Below, one piece after another: positions 24,547-34,226 of a stretch of 64,000 nt of DNA; position 1 is the first letter of the stretch; each line of letters opens with the position of its first letter. The DNA comes from Pseudomonas bohemica (GTDB lineage Bacteria > Pseudomonadota > Gammaproteobacteria > Pseudomonadales > Pseudomonadaceae). The notes under the pieces are model-generated. The model saw only the letters and a program-made list of their open reading frames with translations. It did no database searches and was not told where the DNA came from. The translations under genes were made by a program, and so were the position numbers. The DNA is taken from the NCBI RefSeq assembly GCF_002934685.1, contig NZ_NKHL01000099.1:1-64000 (forward strand), given 5' to 3'.

Positions 24547-25758
24547 ATGCTGAAGCTCGACTATCACCCGGCCGGTCGTCACTTCCTGCAGATCCCCGGT
24601 CCCAGCCCGGTTCCGGACCGCATTCTTCGCGCGATGAGCTACCCCACTATCGATCATCGCGGCCCGGAATTCGGCGAGCTCGGACTCAAGGTGCTATCGG
24701 GCATCAAGCAAATCTTCAAGACCCAACACCCCGTGATCATCTATCCGGCCTCCGGAACCGGCGCCTGGGAAGCGGCGCTGTGCAACACCCTGAGCAGCGG
24801 TGATGAAGTGCTGATGTTCGAAACCGGTCACTTCGCCACGCTCTGGCAGAAGATGGCGCTGAGTCTGGGCCTCAAGCCGCAGTTCATTGGCAAGCCGGGT
24901 ATCGAGGGCTGGCGCGGCGGGGTCGATGCGCAGATGATCGAGTCGCACCTGCGCGCCGACAGCAGTCACCGCATCAAGGCGGTGTGCGTGGTGCACAACG
25001 AAACCAGTACCGGCGTGACCTCCGACATCGCTTCGGTACGCAAGGCCATCGATGCCGCCGGTCACCCCGCGCTGCTGCTGGTCGACACGATTTCCGGGCT
25101 GGCGTCGGCAGACTATCGGCATGACGAATGGGGCGTGGATGTCACGGTGTCCGGCTCGCAGAAAGGCCTGATGCTGCCGCCGGGGATCAGCTTCAACGCG
25201 TTGTCGCCCAAGGCCATCGAAGCCAGCAAGTCCGCGGGGCTGCCGCGGAGTTTCTGGGCCTGGGACGAAATCATCGAGATGAACAAGACCGGCTACTGGC
25301 CGTACACGCCGAACACCAACTTGCTGTATGGCCTGTCCGAAGCGCTGGAAATGATTCTTGCCGAAGGCCTGGACAATGTGTTCAGCCGGCACAATCGTCT
25401 GGCCCAGGCCTGTCGCACGGCGGTCAATGCCTGGGGCTTGCCGATCCAGTGCGCTGACCCGGCCGTCTACAGCCCGGTGCTGACCGGCGTGATGATGCCT
25501 GAAGGCGTCGATGCCGACGCCGTGCGCAAGACGATCTATGAACGCTTCGACATGTCGCTGGGCACGGGCCTGGGCAAGATGAAGGGGCGCATGTTCCGCA
25601 TCGGCCACCTGGGCGACTGCAACGATCTGACGCTGATGGCGACCCTCACCGGCTGTGAAATGGGTCTGCAAATGGCCGGGGTCAAACTGCAATCCAGCGG
25701 AGTGCTGGCGGCAATGGATTATCTGGGAGGCCAATCCGTACCCCTGCGACGCGAATGA
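24547..25758 (+). CDS. Class V aminotransferase (serine/alanine-glyoxylate aminotransferase family)
   Basis: This 403-residue PLP enzyme has GPSPVPDRILRAM at the start, SGTGAWEAAL contacting the cofactor, the aspartate in LLLVDTISGLAS, and the Schiff-base lysine K206 in VSGSQKGLM. The ATG at 24547 has a strong AAAAAGGAG site. The best match is serine-glyoxylate aminotransferase, but this family also includes phosphonate and ureidoglycine transaminases. With the following MFS permease it may handle an imported amine or amino-acid derivative. Expression is probably controlled by the divergent GntR protein. Confidence 0.8.
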   Translation: MLKLDYHPAGRHFLQIPGPSPVPDRILRAMSYPTIDHRGPEFGELGLKVLSGIKQIFKTQHPVIIYPASGTGAWEAALCNTLSSGDEVLMFETGHFATLWQKMALSLGLKPQFIGKPGIEGWRGGVDAQMIESHLRADSSHRIKAVCVVHNETSTGVTSDIASVRKAIDAAGHPALLLVDTISGLASADYRHDEWGVDVTVSGSQKGLMLPPGISFNALSPKAIEASKSAGLPRSFWAWDEIIEMNKTGYWPYTPNTNLLYGLSEALEMILAEGLDNVFSRHNRLAQACRTAVNAWGLPIQCADPAVYSPVLTGVMMPEGVDADAVRKTIYERFDMSLGTGLGKMKGRMFRIGHLGDCNDLTLMATLTGCEMGLQMAGVKLQSSGVLAAMDYLGGQSVPLRRE

Positions 25759-25860
25759 TCCAGAAGGCACTGCGCCTGTGCGCAGTGCCTTTGCAGCACA
25801 CACGCACTATCCCGACTCAATCGCCACCCGGCGTGAACAATAAGAAACTGGAGATAGAAC

Positions 25861-27159
25861 ATGAAGCTGTTACGTCTGCGCCCCACCACGGTGGTGCTCT
25901 TCATGCTGTGCGCCATGTATTTCATTACCTACCTGGACCGCGTCAACGTCAGTACCGCAGCCGTCGGTTTCGGTGCCGAATTCAACCTCAGCAAAACCCA
26001 GATCGGTCTGGTTTTTTCTGCCTTCGCCTACCCCTACCTGGTTTTCCAGATCATCGGCGGCTGGGTCAGTGACCGTTTCGGCGCCAAGCGCACACTGGTG
26101 GTCTGCGGCCTGATCTGGGCCGCCGCGACGGTGCTGACCGGCCTCTCCGGCGGCTTCGTTTCGCTCCTTGTGGCCCGCGTGTTACTGGGCTTGGGTGAAG
26201 GTGCGACGTTTCCGGCGGCGACGGCAGCGATGTCACGCTGGGTGGCCAAGGATCAACGCGGTTTCGCCCAGGGCATCACCCACGCGTTTGCCCGACTCGG
26301 CAACGCCCTGGCCCCGGCGGCCATGATCGCGGTCATGGCCGCGTATGGCTGGCGGGAATCGTTCTATGTCTGCGCCGGCATCAGTTTCGTTTGGGTCATG
26401 CTGTGGATGGTGGTGTTCACCGAACACCCGAAGGATCATCCACGGATCTCGCAACCGGAACTTGAAGTGCTGCCGCCGCCCAAGCCCAAGAGCAAGATCG
26501 CCCTGCCCTGGGGTCGTCTGTTCAAGCGCATGGCGCCGGTCACCATCGTGTACTTCTGCTATGGCTGGACGCTCTGGTTGCTGCTCAGCTGGGTGCCGAT
26601 GTACTTCATGAACATGGGTCTGGACCTGAAAAATACGGCGATTTTCTCCTCAACCGTCTTCTTTGGCGGCGTTGTCGGCGACACCCTCGGCGGCATCGTC
26701 AGCGACCGAATCTACAAACGCACAGGCGACTTGAACAAGGCGCGCAGTCGGATGGTTGCGATATGCCTGTCGCTGACCCTGGTCGCTCTGGTGCCGCTGA
26801 TGTTCACCCATGACATGTACGTGTCACTCGCCTGTCTGGCGGTAGCATTCTTCTTTTCGGAAATGACCATCGGCCCGATGTGGGCCATCCCCATGGACAT
26901 CGCCCCGGACCACTGCGGCACCGCCAGCGGCATGATGAACACGGGCTCTGCGATGGCGGCGATTGTCAGCCCCGTGGCAGCCGGGCTGTTGATCGACAAG
27001 TTCGGTAACTGGCAGCTGCCGTTTCTGGTCAGCATCGTGTTGCTGGCAATCGGCGTGATCCTGTCGTTCCGGATGCGCCCACAGAACAGGTTCGAGTACA
27101 GGAAGCCGGTGCGCCCGCAGATGCCTGAGCCACCTGTGGCCGTCGTTGCCAATAAATGA
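25861..27159 (+). CDS. MFS transporter, anion:cation symporter (phthalate permease) family
   Basis: This 432-residue permease has twelve hydrophobic segments, the early signature FITYLDRVNVSTAAVGF, the loop GWVSDRFGAKRT and the repeat loop GGIVSDRIYKRTGD. These fit the family that takes up organic anions such as phthalates, hexuronates and glucarate. It is downstream of the aminotransferase by 102 bp, on the same strand and within the same GntR-controlled unit. The substrate is unknown. Confidence 0.8.
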   Translation: MKLLRLRPTTVVLFMLCAMYFITYLDRVNVSTAAVGFGAEFNLSKTQIGLVFSAFAYPYLVFQIIGGWVSDRFGAKRTLVVCGLIWAAATVLTGLSGGFVSLLVARVLLGLGEGATFPAATAAMSRWVAKDQRGFAQGITHAFARLGNALAPAAMIAVMAAYGWRESFYVCAGISFVWVMLWMVVFTEHPKDHPRISQPELEVLPPPKPKSKIALPWGRLFKRMAPVTIVYFCYGWTLWLLLSWVPMYFMNMGLDLKNTAIFSSTVFFGGVVGDTLGGIVSDRIYKRTGDLNKARSRMVAICLSLTLVALVPLMFTHDMYVSLACLAVAFFFSEMTIGPMWAIPMDIAPDHCGTASGMMNTGSAMAAIVSPVAAGLLIDKFGNWQLPFLVSIVLLAIGVILSFRMRPQNRFEYRKPVRPQMPEPPVAVVANK

Positions 27160-27166
27160 AAAACCA

Positions 27167-27232
27167 CCTGTAGCACGGCTTGCCGGCGGGGGCGCTATTG
27201 AAATCGCTGCCGCCGGCAAGCCGAGCTACAGG
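27167..27232. terminator. REP-like hairpin between convergent genes, possible bidirectional terminator
   Basis: CCTGTAGCACGGCTTGCCGG is mirrored by CCGGCAAGCCGAGCTACAGG across a 26-base loop, eight bases after the MFS stop and before the end of the convergent TetR gene. It lacks a long T run, so it may be only a REP-type repeat. Confidence 0.5.
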
Positions 27233-27258
27233 TTGCATGCGCCCCCGAGCCAAATCCG

Positions 27259-27966
27259 TCAGCAATGCCCCTCTCTCTGCCGGACCAACCCCTCCAGGGT
27301 AAATCGTGCCTGGGCCAGGATCACCTCGCGCACCAGCTCCATTTCCTTTTGATCGATCGCCGTCCACTTCAGCGCTTCGAGCAGCTTGGGCTTCTGAACC
27401 TTGAACGCCAGCCCCTGGGTGAACAGCGCCATTGAGTGAATCACTGTGCGCTCATCCTCGACCGGAAACCCGGCCAGACGCGCGATCAACTGCCGAATCA
27501 CGTTGCCGATACGCGTTTTGAAACGTTCCTCGAAAGCCGACGTCGCACTTTCGGGGCACAGTCCCGCCTGATGGCGATCGAGAAATGCGCGCCAGGCCGT
27601 GGTCTGCGGGCTGTCCTGAATGGTCGAGACCACCGCGCTAAGAATGCCCAGCGAGACCTCGATCAAGGCTTGATCGCCGGTGTCGACCTCGGCCAATGCC
27701 TGCTCCGCTTCTTGGACGGTATCGCCCATTTTTCGCCATAGCAGCGTGATCAAGTGCTCGACGCATGCCAGATAGACGCCTTCCTTGCCATCGAAGTAGT
27801 ACTGCAGCGCGGGCGAATTCACCCCGGCGGCGTTGGCGATGTCCCGCGTCGATGCGCCGTCGTAGCCACGCTCACCGAACACCGCGACAGCGGCCTCGAT
27901 CAGACGCGCGCGGGTTTCTTCACCGCGCTGGTAACCACCCTCGGTGGCAGGTTTATGTCGTGCCAT
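27259..27966 (-). CDS. TetR-family repressor with CerR-type C-terminal domain, pump regulator
   Basis: This 235-residue regulator has an N-terminal helix-turn-helix (ASTRDIANAAGVNSPALQYY) and a C-terminal domain resembling the CerR/DUF1956 group. The ATG at 27966 has an AAAGGGAG site; the longer frame runs back across the promoter. It is divergent from the emrA-type gene and shares a 98-bp intergenic region containing a perfect 7-bp inverted repeat. It should repress the pump operon. Confidence 0.8.
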   Translation of the reverse strand: MARHKPATEGGYQRGEETRARLIEAAVAVFGERGYDGASTRDIANAAGVNSPALQYYFDGKEGVYLACVEHLITLLWRKMGDTVQEAEQALAEVDTGDQALIEVSLGILSAVVSTIQDSPQTTAWRAFLDRHQAGLCPESATSAFEERFKTRIGNVIRQLIARLAGFPVEDERTVIHSMALFTQGLAFKVQKPKLLEALKWTAIDQKEMELVREVILAQARFTLEGLVRQREGHC

Positions 27967-28011
27967 GTGCAGCTCCCTTTCAGTACCGGGCCAAAATATA
28001 CCAGTTGACAA

Positions 28012-28033
28012 AAATTCGCGAAAAAACGAATTT
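28012..28033. promoter_or_regulatory. Palindromic operator candidate for the pump operon
   Basis: AAATTCG and CGAATTT arms are separated by eight bases, directly after a TTGACA -35-like hexamer at 28005-28010 and between the divergent regulator and pump genes. A TetR dimer bound here would cover the pump promoter. Confidence 0.5.
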
Positions 28034-28064
28034 ATTCCACCTGATATAAATTTGGAGCGACCTG

Positions 28065-29174
28065 ATGTCCGCTGCACAACCCTCACCTCAGGTCATTCCT
28101 GAAGAAACCGCCAACGGCCAGCGTGGCAAGGCTCGACGAATATTGCTGGCGCTGGGCATCGCCGCGCTGCTAATTGGCCTGGGCTGGGGCATGTGGTGGT
28201 GGCTCACCGGACGCTTCATCGAAACCACCGACGACGCCTATCTGCAGGCCGACAGCATCAGCGTCGCACCGAAGATCAGCGGCTATGTCGGCGAGGTGCT
28301 GGTCGCGGATAACCAGACCGTCAAGCGCGGCGACATCCTGGTGCGGCTCGATGCACGCAAGTACCAGGCGGTCAGCGATGAAGCGTCGGCGACCATAGCG
28401 GCACGCATCGCCGACCTGGCCAAGGCCGAGGCGGATCTGCTGCAGCAGGACTCGACGATTGCCGAGGCTCGTGCCCAATTGCAAGGTGCCGAAGCCGACG
28501 CAAAACATGCGCAGATCGAAGTCGCCCGTTATGCGCCACTGGCACGCTCGGGCGCTGAACCGCAAGAGCGCCTCGCCCAACTGAACAACGAACTGGCCCA
28601 GGCCCGCAGCACCGTTGCGGCGAAACAGGCAGCGTTGCGCTCCAGCCAGACGCGTTATGGCACCTTGCAGGCCCAGCTGAAACAGGCCCAGGCGCAATTG
28701 GGGGTGGCCAAGGCCAGCGAGGCGCAGCGTCAACTGGATGTCGACGACGCGGTCATTCGCAGTCCGCTGGACGGTCGAATCGCCGACCGCGGGGTACGTG
28801 TCGGCCAGTACGTGCAACCGGGTACTCGCCTGCTGACCGTGGTGCCGGTGAACGCGATCTACCTGACCGCCAATTACAAGGAAACCCAGATCGGCGACAT
28901 GCGCGCCGGCCAGGCCGTGACTGTGCATGTCGATGCGCTGCCGGGCCACGAGCTGCAGGGCCACATCGACAGTCTCGCCCCCGGCACCGGCGCTCAGTTC
29001 GCATTGCTGCCGCCGTCCAACGCCACCGGCAACTTCACCAAGATCGTGCAGCGGGTGCCGGTTCGGATAGCCCTGGACGTGACCGACGATGTTCGCCCGG
29101 CGCTGGTGCCCGGCCTGTCTGCGACAGTGGACGTGGACACCCGCACCGGCAAGGCAGACGCGAGCCATGGCTGA
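28065..29174 (+). CDS. emrA: Efflux pump periplasmic adaptor subunit (EmrA/HlyD family)
   Basis: This 369-residue membrane fusion protein has an N-terminal cytoplasmic tail, one membrane helix around residues 26-47 (LLALGIAALLIGLGWGMWWW), then the lipoyl half TTDDAYLQADSISVAPKISG. A long alpha-helical hairpin (about 95-215, rich in Ala/Glu/Gln) follows, then the returning lipoyl half DDAVIRSPLDGRIADRGV. It links the inner-membrane EmrB-type pump to the outer-membrane channel encoded downstream and overlaps emrB by eight bases. Confidence 0.85.
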   Translation: MSAAQPSPQVIPEETANGQRGKARRILLALGIAALLIGLGWGMWWWLTGRFIETTDDAYLQADSISVAPKISGYVGEVLVADNQTVKRGDILVRLDARKYQAVSDEASATIAARIADLAKAEADLLQQDSTIAEARAQLQGAEADAKHAQIEVARYAPLARSGAEPQERLAQLNNELAQARSTVAAKQAALRSSQTRYGTLQAQLKQAQAQLGVAKASEAQRQLDVDDAVIRSPLDGRIADRGVRVGQYVQPGTRLLTVVPVNAIYLTANYKETQIGDMRAGQAVTVHVDALPGHELQGHIDSLAPGTGAQFALLPPSNATGNFTKIVQRVPVRIALDVTDDVRPALVPGLSATVDVDTRTGKADASHG

Positions 29175-30747
29175 AGCGACGCTGACCGCCCTGCCCGCCG
29201 ACAAGCCCCGCAACGCCTCGCTGACTGACTGGATCGCAGTCGCGGCAGGCTCGTTGGGGGCCTTGCTGGCGACGCTGGATGTCTCGATCACCAACTCGGC
29301 GCTGCCGCAGATTCAGGGTCAGATCGGCGCAACGGGCACCGAAGGCACCTGGATCGCTACCGGCTACCTGATGTCGGAAATCGTCATGATCCCCCTCGCC
29401 GCCTGGCTGACCCGAGTGTTTGGCCTGCGCCGCTTTCTGATCGGCACCGCGCTGATGTTCACCTTCTTCTCGCTGTTCTGCGGCCTGTCGTCGAGCCTCG
29501 GCGCGATGATCGCCGGACGCATCGGCCAGGGTCTTGCCGGCGGCGCGATGATTCCGACCGCGCAGACCATCGTCCGCACGCGCCTGCCGCCGCATCAGTT
29601 GGCAATCGGCACCACGTTGTTCGGCATGACGGCGATCCTGGGGCCGCTGATGGGGCCGGTGGTCGGTGGCTGGCTGACGGAAAACATCAACTGGCGCTGG
29701 TGCTTCTTTCTCAACCTGCCCATCAGCATCGCACTGATCACCTTGCTGCTTACCGGACTTCCCGCCGAGAAGATGAACCTTGAGCGTTTCATCAAGGCCG
29801 ACTGGCTGGGCATTATCGGGCTGGCGATGGGTCTCAGTTCGCTGACGGTTGTACTTGAAGAAGGCCAGCGCGAGCACTGGTTCGATTCACTGCTGATCAT
29901 CTGGCTGAGCATTGCCGCGGTGGCCGGCTTGTTCCTCATTGTCGTCGGCCAAATCAGGTCGAGCACGCCCATCCTGCGTCTGCAACTGCTGCTCAACGCC
30001 AGCTTCGGCAGTGTCTTGCTGATTGCCACGGCAGTCGGTGCCGGGCTGTACGGCACGGCTTATCTGGTGCCCCAGTTCCTCGGCATTCTGTCCGGCTACA
30101 ACGCGCAACAGTCAGGCTCGATCATGTTGCTCTCGGGCATTCCGGCGTTCCTGTTAATGCCGGTGCTGCCGAAAATGCTGGGCCGCTATGACCTCAGGCT
30201 GATGGTTGGCCTGGGTCTGCTGCTGTATTGGGGCAGCTGTTTTCTCGACACGCAGCTGACCTCTGAAAGTGTCGGCCATGATTTCGCGCTTTCGCAATTA
30301 CTGCGCGGCGTCGCGCAGATCCTGGTAATGATGCCGCTGAGCCAGTTGTCCATGCGCTCGGTGGAGACCAGGGACGCGGGGGATGCCGCCGGGCTCTACA
30401 ACATGTCCCGCAACCTCGGCGGCACGCTGGGCCTGGCGCTGCTCGGTGTACTGATGGATCGGCGCAGCCACTTCCACGACGATGTATTGCGCGAGGGTAT
30501 CCTGGCCAACAGCCAACTGGCGCAGGACCACATGGCGAGCAACACCGCGAGCTATCTGGCGCAGACCGGCGACCCTTCAACGGCGCAATTGCAAGCCTTC
30601 GCGCAGCTGGCCAACGACATCGCGCAGCAAGCCTCGGTGCTGGCCTACAACGACGCGTTCCATGTGCTGGGCCTGGCGATGCTGGCTTGCCTCCCTCTGA
30701 TCTTCATCTTGAAAAAGCGCGCGGCGCAGGCAGGCTCACCAAAATGA
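29167..30747 (+). CDS. emrB: Multidrug efflux MFS pump (EmrB/DHA2 family)
   Basis: This 526-residue inner-membrane exporter of the 14-helix DHA2 type has ALLATLDVSITNSALPQIQG in helix 1, GTWIATGYLMSEIVMIPLAA, and motif C TAILGPLMGPVVGGWLTENI. The ATG at 29167 overlaps the emrA stop, and the gene ends in an ATGA overlap with the outer-membrane gene. The three genes form one operon for a tripartite pump that expels hydrophobic toxic compounds. Confidence 0.85.
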   Translation: MAEATLTALPADKPRNASLTDWIAVAAGSLGALLATLDVSITNSALPQIQGQIGATGTEGTWIATGYLMSEIVMIPLAAWLTRVFGLRRFLIGTALMFTFFSLFCGLSSSLGAMIAGRIGQGLAGGAMIPTAQTIVRTRLPPHQLAIGTTLFGMTAILGPLMGPVVGGWLTENINWRWCFFLNLPISIALITLLLTGLPAEKMNLERFIKADWLGIIGLAMGLSSLTVVLEEGQREHWFDSLLIIWLSIAAVAGLFLIVVGQIRSSTPILRLQLLLNASFGSVLLIATAVGAGLYGTAYLVPQFLGILSGYNAQQSGSIMLLSGIPAFLLMPVLPKMLGRYDLRLMVGLGLLLYWGSCFLDTQLTSESVGHDFALSQLLRGVAQILVMMPLSQLSMRSVETRDAGDAAGLYNMSRNLGGTLGLALLGVLMDRRSHFHDDVLREGILANSQLAQDHMASNTASYLAQTGDPSTAQLQAFAQLANDIAQQASVLAYNDAFHVLGLAMLACLPLIFILKKRAAQAGSPK

Positions 30748-32168
30748 TTGCTCGTTCATTTCCTCTTCTGCTGACTCTCGGCCTGTTATCTGCCTGCACC
30801 GTCGGCCCGGATTATCACGGTGCGCCTGTCGTCGCACCGAAAACCCTGGCCGCCGGGCGTCTGCCCCATGCCGACGAAGCGGCCTCCAGGGAACCGGCGG
30901 TCGCGCAGTGGTGGTGGTCGCTGGGCGATCCACAGCTCAATGAACTCATCAGCCAGGCCATGCAAAACAGCCCGGACATCGCCACGGCGCAAGCACGCCT
31001 GCGGCAATCGCGCGCCAGCCTGAGCAACGCGAACGCCGATCTGATGCCGAAAATCAGTGGCGATGCCGCGATGCTCAAGTTGCGCTCGCCCGACACCTCG
31101 GCGCTTGGTGGTAACAACGGAGGCAGCGGTCGCGGCCCATTAACGCTGTACCTGGCCGGCTTCGATGCCAGCTGGGAAGCCGACCTGTTCGGCGGCACCC
31201 GCCGGGCCATCGAAGCGGCGCAGGCCGAAGCGCAGTCGTCAGAGGCGCGGTTGGCGGACGCTCAGGTACAGCTGGCCGCCGAAGTGGTGCAGAGCTACGC
31301 CGATCTGCGCGATCAACAGGCGCGATTGGCGCTGGTGGACGCCAGTGTCGATATCGAACAACAGGCCCTGGACCTCACCCGTCAGCGTCGCAGCCGCGGT
31401 GTGGCCTCACAGTTGCAACTGGAGCAAGTGCTGACTCAAGCGGAAAACACTCGCGCCCAGCGGCTGCCGCTGCAGGCGTCGATTGTCGAGTCGGTGGATC
31501 AGTTGGGCCTGCTCTGCGGCCTGGAACCCGGCGAACTGGACACTCGCCTCAATACGGCGCGGCCGTTGCCATCGATTCCCGCCCACGTGCCGTTCGCCGA
31601 CCCTGCTGCCATTCTCAAGGCGCGGCCGGATATTCGCGTCGCTGAGCGTGCGCTGGCTTCAAGCAATGCGCAGATCGGCGAAAAGAAAGCCGACTGGTTC
31701 CCGAAACTCAGTCTCATGGGTGACCTGTCGTTCTCGGCCGCCGACCCCGGCCATCTCGCGCGCAAGGACAACGGCACTTGGCTGCTGTTGCCGCGGCTAA
31801 CCTGGAACGTCCTTGATTTCGGTCGCGTGGCGGCCGGCGTCGAGGGCGCGCAAGCCGGGCGTGACGACGCCCTCGCGCAGTACAAACGTGTGGTCTTGAG
31901 TGCGCTGCGGGATGCCGATGTCGCCCTGGCCCGTTATGGGCATCAGCGGGAAAACGTCGTCCTGCTGCGTAACGTCGAAGCATCGGCGGTACGCGCTGCC
32001 GATCTGACTCGACAGCGCTATCGCGCGGGCACCGCCAGCACCCTGGACTGGCTGGACGCTGAGCGCACCCGGTATCAGGCGCAAGAAAGCCGAATCTCCG
32101 GCGATGCCGCCCTGCTCAAGGACTTCGCTTCGCTGCACAAATCGCTGGGCCTGGGCTGGACACTCTGA
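30744..32168 (+). CDS. Outer-membrane efflux lipoprotein (NodT/OprM family)
   Basis: This 474-residue TolC-like channel has a lipoprotein signal with lipobox LLSAC and the acylated cysteine at residue 18. CTVGPDYHGAP follows, as in OprM homologues, then two related outer-membrane-efflux repeats (about 60-260 and 275-470). ATG 30744 overlaps the emrB stop. It completes the EmrAB-type pump; pumps with a dedicated OMF in the operon are common in Pseudomonas. Confidence 0.85.
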   Translation: MIARSFPLLLTLGLLSACTVGPDYHGAPVVAPKTLAAGRLPHADEAASREPAVAQWWWSLGDPQLNELISQAMQNSPDIATAQARLRQSRASLSNANADLMPKISGDAAMLKLRSPDTSALGGNNGGSGRGPLTLYLAGFDASWEADLFGGTRRAIEAAQAEAQSSEARLADAQVQLAAEVVQSYADLRDQQARLALVDASVDIEQQALDLTRQRRSRGVASQLQLEQVLTQAENTRAQRLPLQASIVESVDQLGLLCGLEPGELDTRLNTARPLPSIPAHVPFADPAAILKARPDIRVAERALASSNAQIGEKKADWFPKLSLMGDLSFSAADPGHLARKDNGTWLLLPRLTWNVLDFGRVAAGVEGAQAGRDDALAQYKRVVLSALRDADVALARYGHQRENVVLLRNVEASAVRAADLTRQRYRAGTASTLDWLDAERTRYQAQESRISGDAALLKDFASLHKSLGLGWTL

Positions 32169-32183
32169 CAGCCCATCTCTCGA

Positions 32184-33401
32184 TCAGTGTCCCGCCACGA
32201 CGGTGTTGCCATGTCGCGCGCCGGCGGGAAAGCCGCTCACACGGGCGTTCAGGGCGATCGAAAAACTGATCAGCAACAACGCCAGCAGCACCCACGGGAA
32301 CGAGACCACGCCGAACCGATCGAGCAGCACACCGCCGAGCAATCCTGCGGCGGCAATGGCGCTGTTCCAGACCACCACGTTCATCGACAACGCGACATCC
32401 GCGCCGCTGCCTGCCGAGTCAGCGAGGGCGGTTTGCAACAGCGTGGCGGCGCCGCCGAAGGTCAGCCCCCACACGAACACGCCGACGAAAATCGCCACGG
32501 CAGAGCTTGAAGCGATGCCGAAAAACACTGAAACCACCGCGAAGCTCGCCAGGCTCATCAGCACCGCTGTTCGTAGATGACCATCGACCAGCCGCCCCGT
32601 GATCCAGATGCCCAGCAACGCTGCAATGCCGAACACCAGCAATACCACGTCGACCCTATCTGCCAGCCCGGCCGCCGAGACGAACGGGGCGATGTAGGTA
32701 TAGAGAATGTTATGCGCCAACATCCAGGTCACGACCACGCCGAGCACCGGACGCACGCCCGGCGTCGTGAACACCTGACCAAGTGCAAGACGTTGCGAGG
32801 AGGATTGGCCGGGGTAATCAGGCACCTTGATCAGCACCCAGGCAATCAACACCAGGGTCAGGCCGGACATCAGCGCGAACGCCATGCGCCACCCTACCAA
32901 CCCGCCGAGCCAGGTGCCCAACGGCACGCCGAGGGACAGCGCAATGGGCGTACCGACCATCGCGATTGCCAGCGCTTTGCCCTGCAGCGGCACCGACACC
33001 ATGCGCCGCGCATAGCCGGCCAGCAGGCTCCAGGCGAGCCCGGCAGATACGCCGGCGAAGAAGCGTGCGACCAGTGTCAGCGTGTAGCTGGAAGACAGTG
33101 CGGTGATCGAGTTAAACAGCAGAAAGCCGATGATCGTCGCCAGCAGTACCGTACGGCGTCGCCAGCCTTGTGTCGCGATGGCCAACGGGATGGCGGCCAG
33201 CAAGGAACCCAGCGCATACACGGTGACCATCTGCCCGGCCCACGATGCCGAAATATCCAGCCCCCGGCTGATTTCAGGCAGCAAACCGGCCGGTAGCGTT
33301 TCCGTCACGATGCAGATGAAGCCGGTCATTGCCAGCGCCAACAGCGCTCCAAAGGGCAATCGCTCGGCCTGCTGCTGTAGTTGTGGCTCGGGTGTCGTCA
33401 C
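32184..33401 (-). CDS. MFS transporter, DHA1 (AraJ/sugar-efflux-like) family
   Basis: This 405-residue, twelve-helix exporter has ETLPAGLLPEISRGLDIS in the first helix-loop, GQMVTVYALGSLLAAIPLA, and GTPIALSLGVPLGTWLGGLV as motif C, typical of DHA1 exporters near AraJ/YdhP. It is convergent with the pump operon (15-bp gap) and divergent from a TetR gene at 33519, which probably controls it. The substrate is unknown. Confidence 0.8.
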   Translation of the reverse strand: MTTPEPQLQQQAERLPFGALLALAMTGFICIVTETLPAGLLPEISRGLDISASWAGQMVTVYALGSLLAAIPLAIATQGWRRRTVLLATIIGFLLFNSITALSSSYTLTLVARFFAGVSAGLAWSLLAGYARRMVSVPLQGKALAIAMVGTPIALSLGVPLGTWLGGLVGWRMAFALMSGLTLVLIAWVLIKVPDYPGQSSSQRLALGQVFTTPGVRPVLGVVVTWMLAHNILYTYIAPFVSAAGLADRVDVVLLVFGIAALLGIWITGRLVDGHLRTAVLMSLASFAVVSVFFGIASSSAVAIFVGVFVWGLTFGGAATLLQTALADSAGSGADVALSMNVVVWNSAIAAAGLLGGVLLDRFGVVSFPWVLLALLLISFSIALNARVSGFPAGARHGNTVVAGH

Positions 33402-33422
33402 AAGTCTGTACCTCGTAATTTA

Positions 33423-33495
33423 CGTATCGATTGGTACAGATATTGGGCAATGGCAAAAATTTGGTCAATGACTTTTGTATCGAGTAGTATCGATC
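33423..33495. promoter_or_regulatory. GTATCGA repeats, operator candidates between MFS and TetR genes
   Basis: GTATCGAT or GTATCGAG occurs at about 33430, 33477 and 33488 in the 117-bp divergent intergenic region. Repeated half-sites in this position suit binding by the adjacent TetR regulator. The exact operator is uncertain. Confidence 0.35.
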
Positions 33496-33518
33496 TCGTC
33501 ACTCTGAAGGAGTCTCGT

Positions 33519-34154
33519 ATGGCGCAGATGGGCCGCCCTCGCACTTTCGATCGCGAGCAGGCGATCGAACAAGCCATGCACCTGTTCTGGGAGCATGGAT
33601 ATGAATCAACCTCGCTCAGCCAGTTGAAAGCCGGCATTGGCGGCGGGATTTCCGCGCCCAGTTTTTATGCGGCGTTCGGGTCAAAGGAGACGCTGTTTCA
33701 GGAGGCGGTCCAGCGCTATCTGGACACCTTCGCTCAGGTGACCGAGTGCCTGTGGGATCCGGCATTGCGCCCGCGCGCGGCCATCGAGCTGGCCCTGCGA
33801 CGCTCGGCCAAAATGCAGTGCGAACGCCACCACCCCAAGGGCTGCATGGTGGCGCTGGGCGTGATGAGCGCGCCGACAGCGGAGCATGCGCAGGTCACGG
33901 AAAAACTGACCATCTCGCGGGCCAGGACCCGTGCCGGCTTCATCGCCTGCGTCGAGCGGGGTGTTGCCGATCAGGAGTTGCCTGCCAGCACCCACCCGCG
34001 TGCACTGGGAGCGGTGTTTGACAGTTTTTTGTTGGGGCTGTCGACGTTGGCCAGGGATGGGGTCAAGCACCGCGTGTTCGAGGCCGCGATCACCCAGATC
34101 ATGACGGTCTGGGATGCTCAGGCGACGCAGCGAATGACGTCGCTAAGCGATTGA
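33519..34154 (+). CDS. TetR-family transcriptional regulator
   Basis: This 211-residue regulator has a helix-turn-helix in the first 50 residues (DREQAIEQAMHLFWEHGYES, SLSQLKAGIGGGISAPSFYA) and a TetR_C ligand domain with the HHPKGCMVALG segment seen in YcdC/RutR-unlike AefR-type regulators. The ATG at 33519 has an AAGGAG site. It is divergent from the MFS exporter at 32184-33401, its likely target. Confidence 0.8.
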   Translation: MAQMGRPRTFDREQAIEQAMHLFWEHGYESTSLSQLKAGIGGGISAPSFYAAFGSKETLFQEAVQRYLDTFAQVTECLWDPALRPRAAIELALRRSAKMQCERHHPKGCMVALGVMSAPTAEHAQVTEKLTISRARTRAGFIACVERGVADQELPASTHPRALGAVFDSFLLGLSTLARDGVKHRVFEAAITQIMTVWDAQATQRMTSLSD

Positions 34155-34226
34155 GTAGACGTTCCAGCGATCGCTACCGCCGACAAGCCGCGCCACTGGT
34201 TTTCCAAATGGCTGAGCCCCACGGGT

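Noticed and set aside
24694..25803. A 369-codon minus-strand open frame opposite the aminotransferase
   Set aside because: It covers a well-supported PLP enzyme with all catalytic motifs; the antisense frame is His/Gln/Arg-rich noise.
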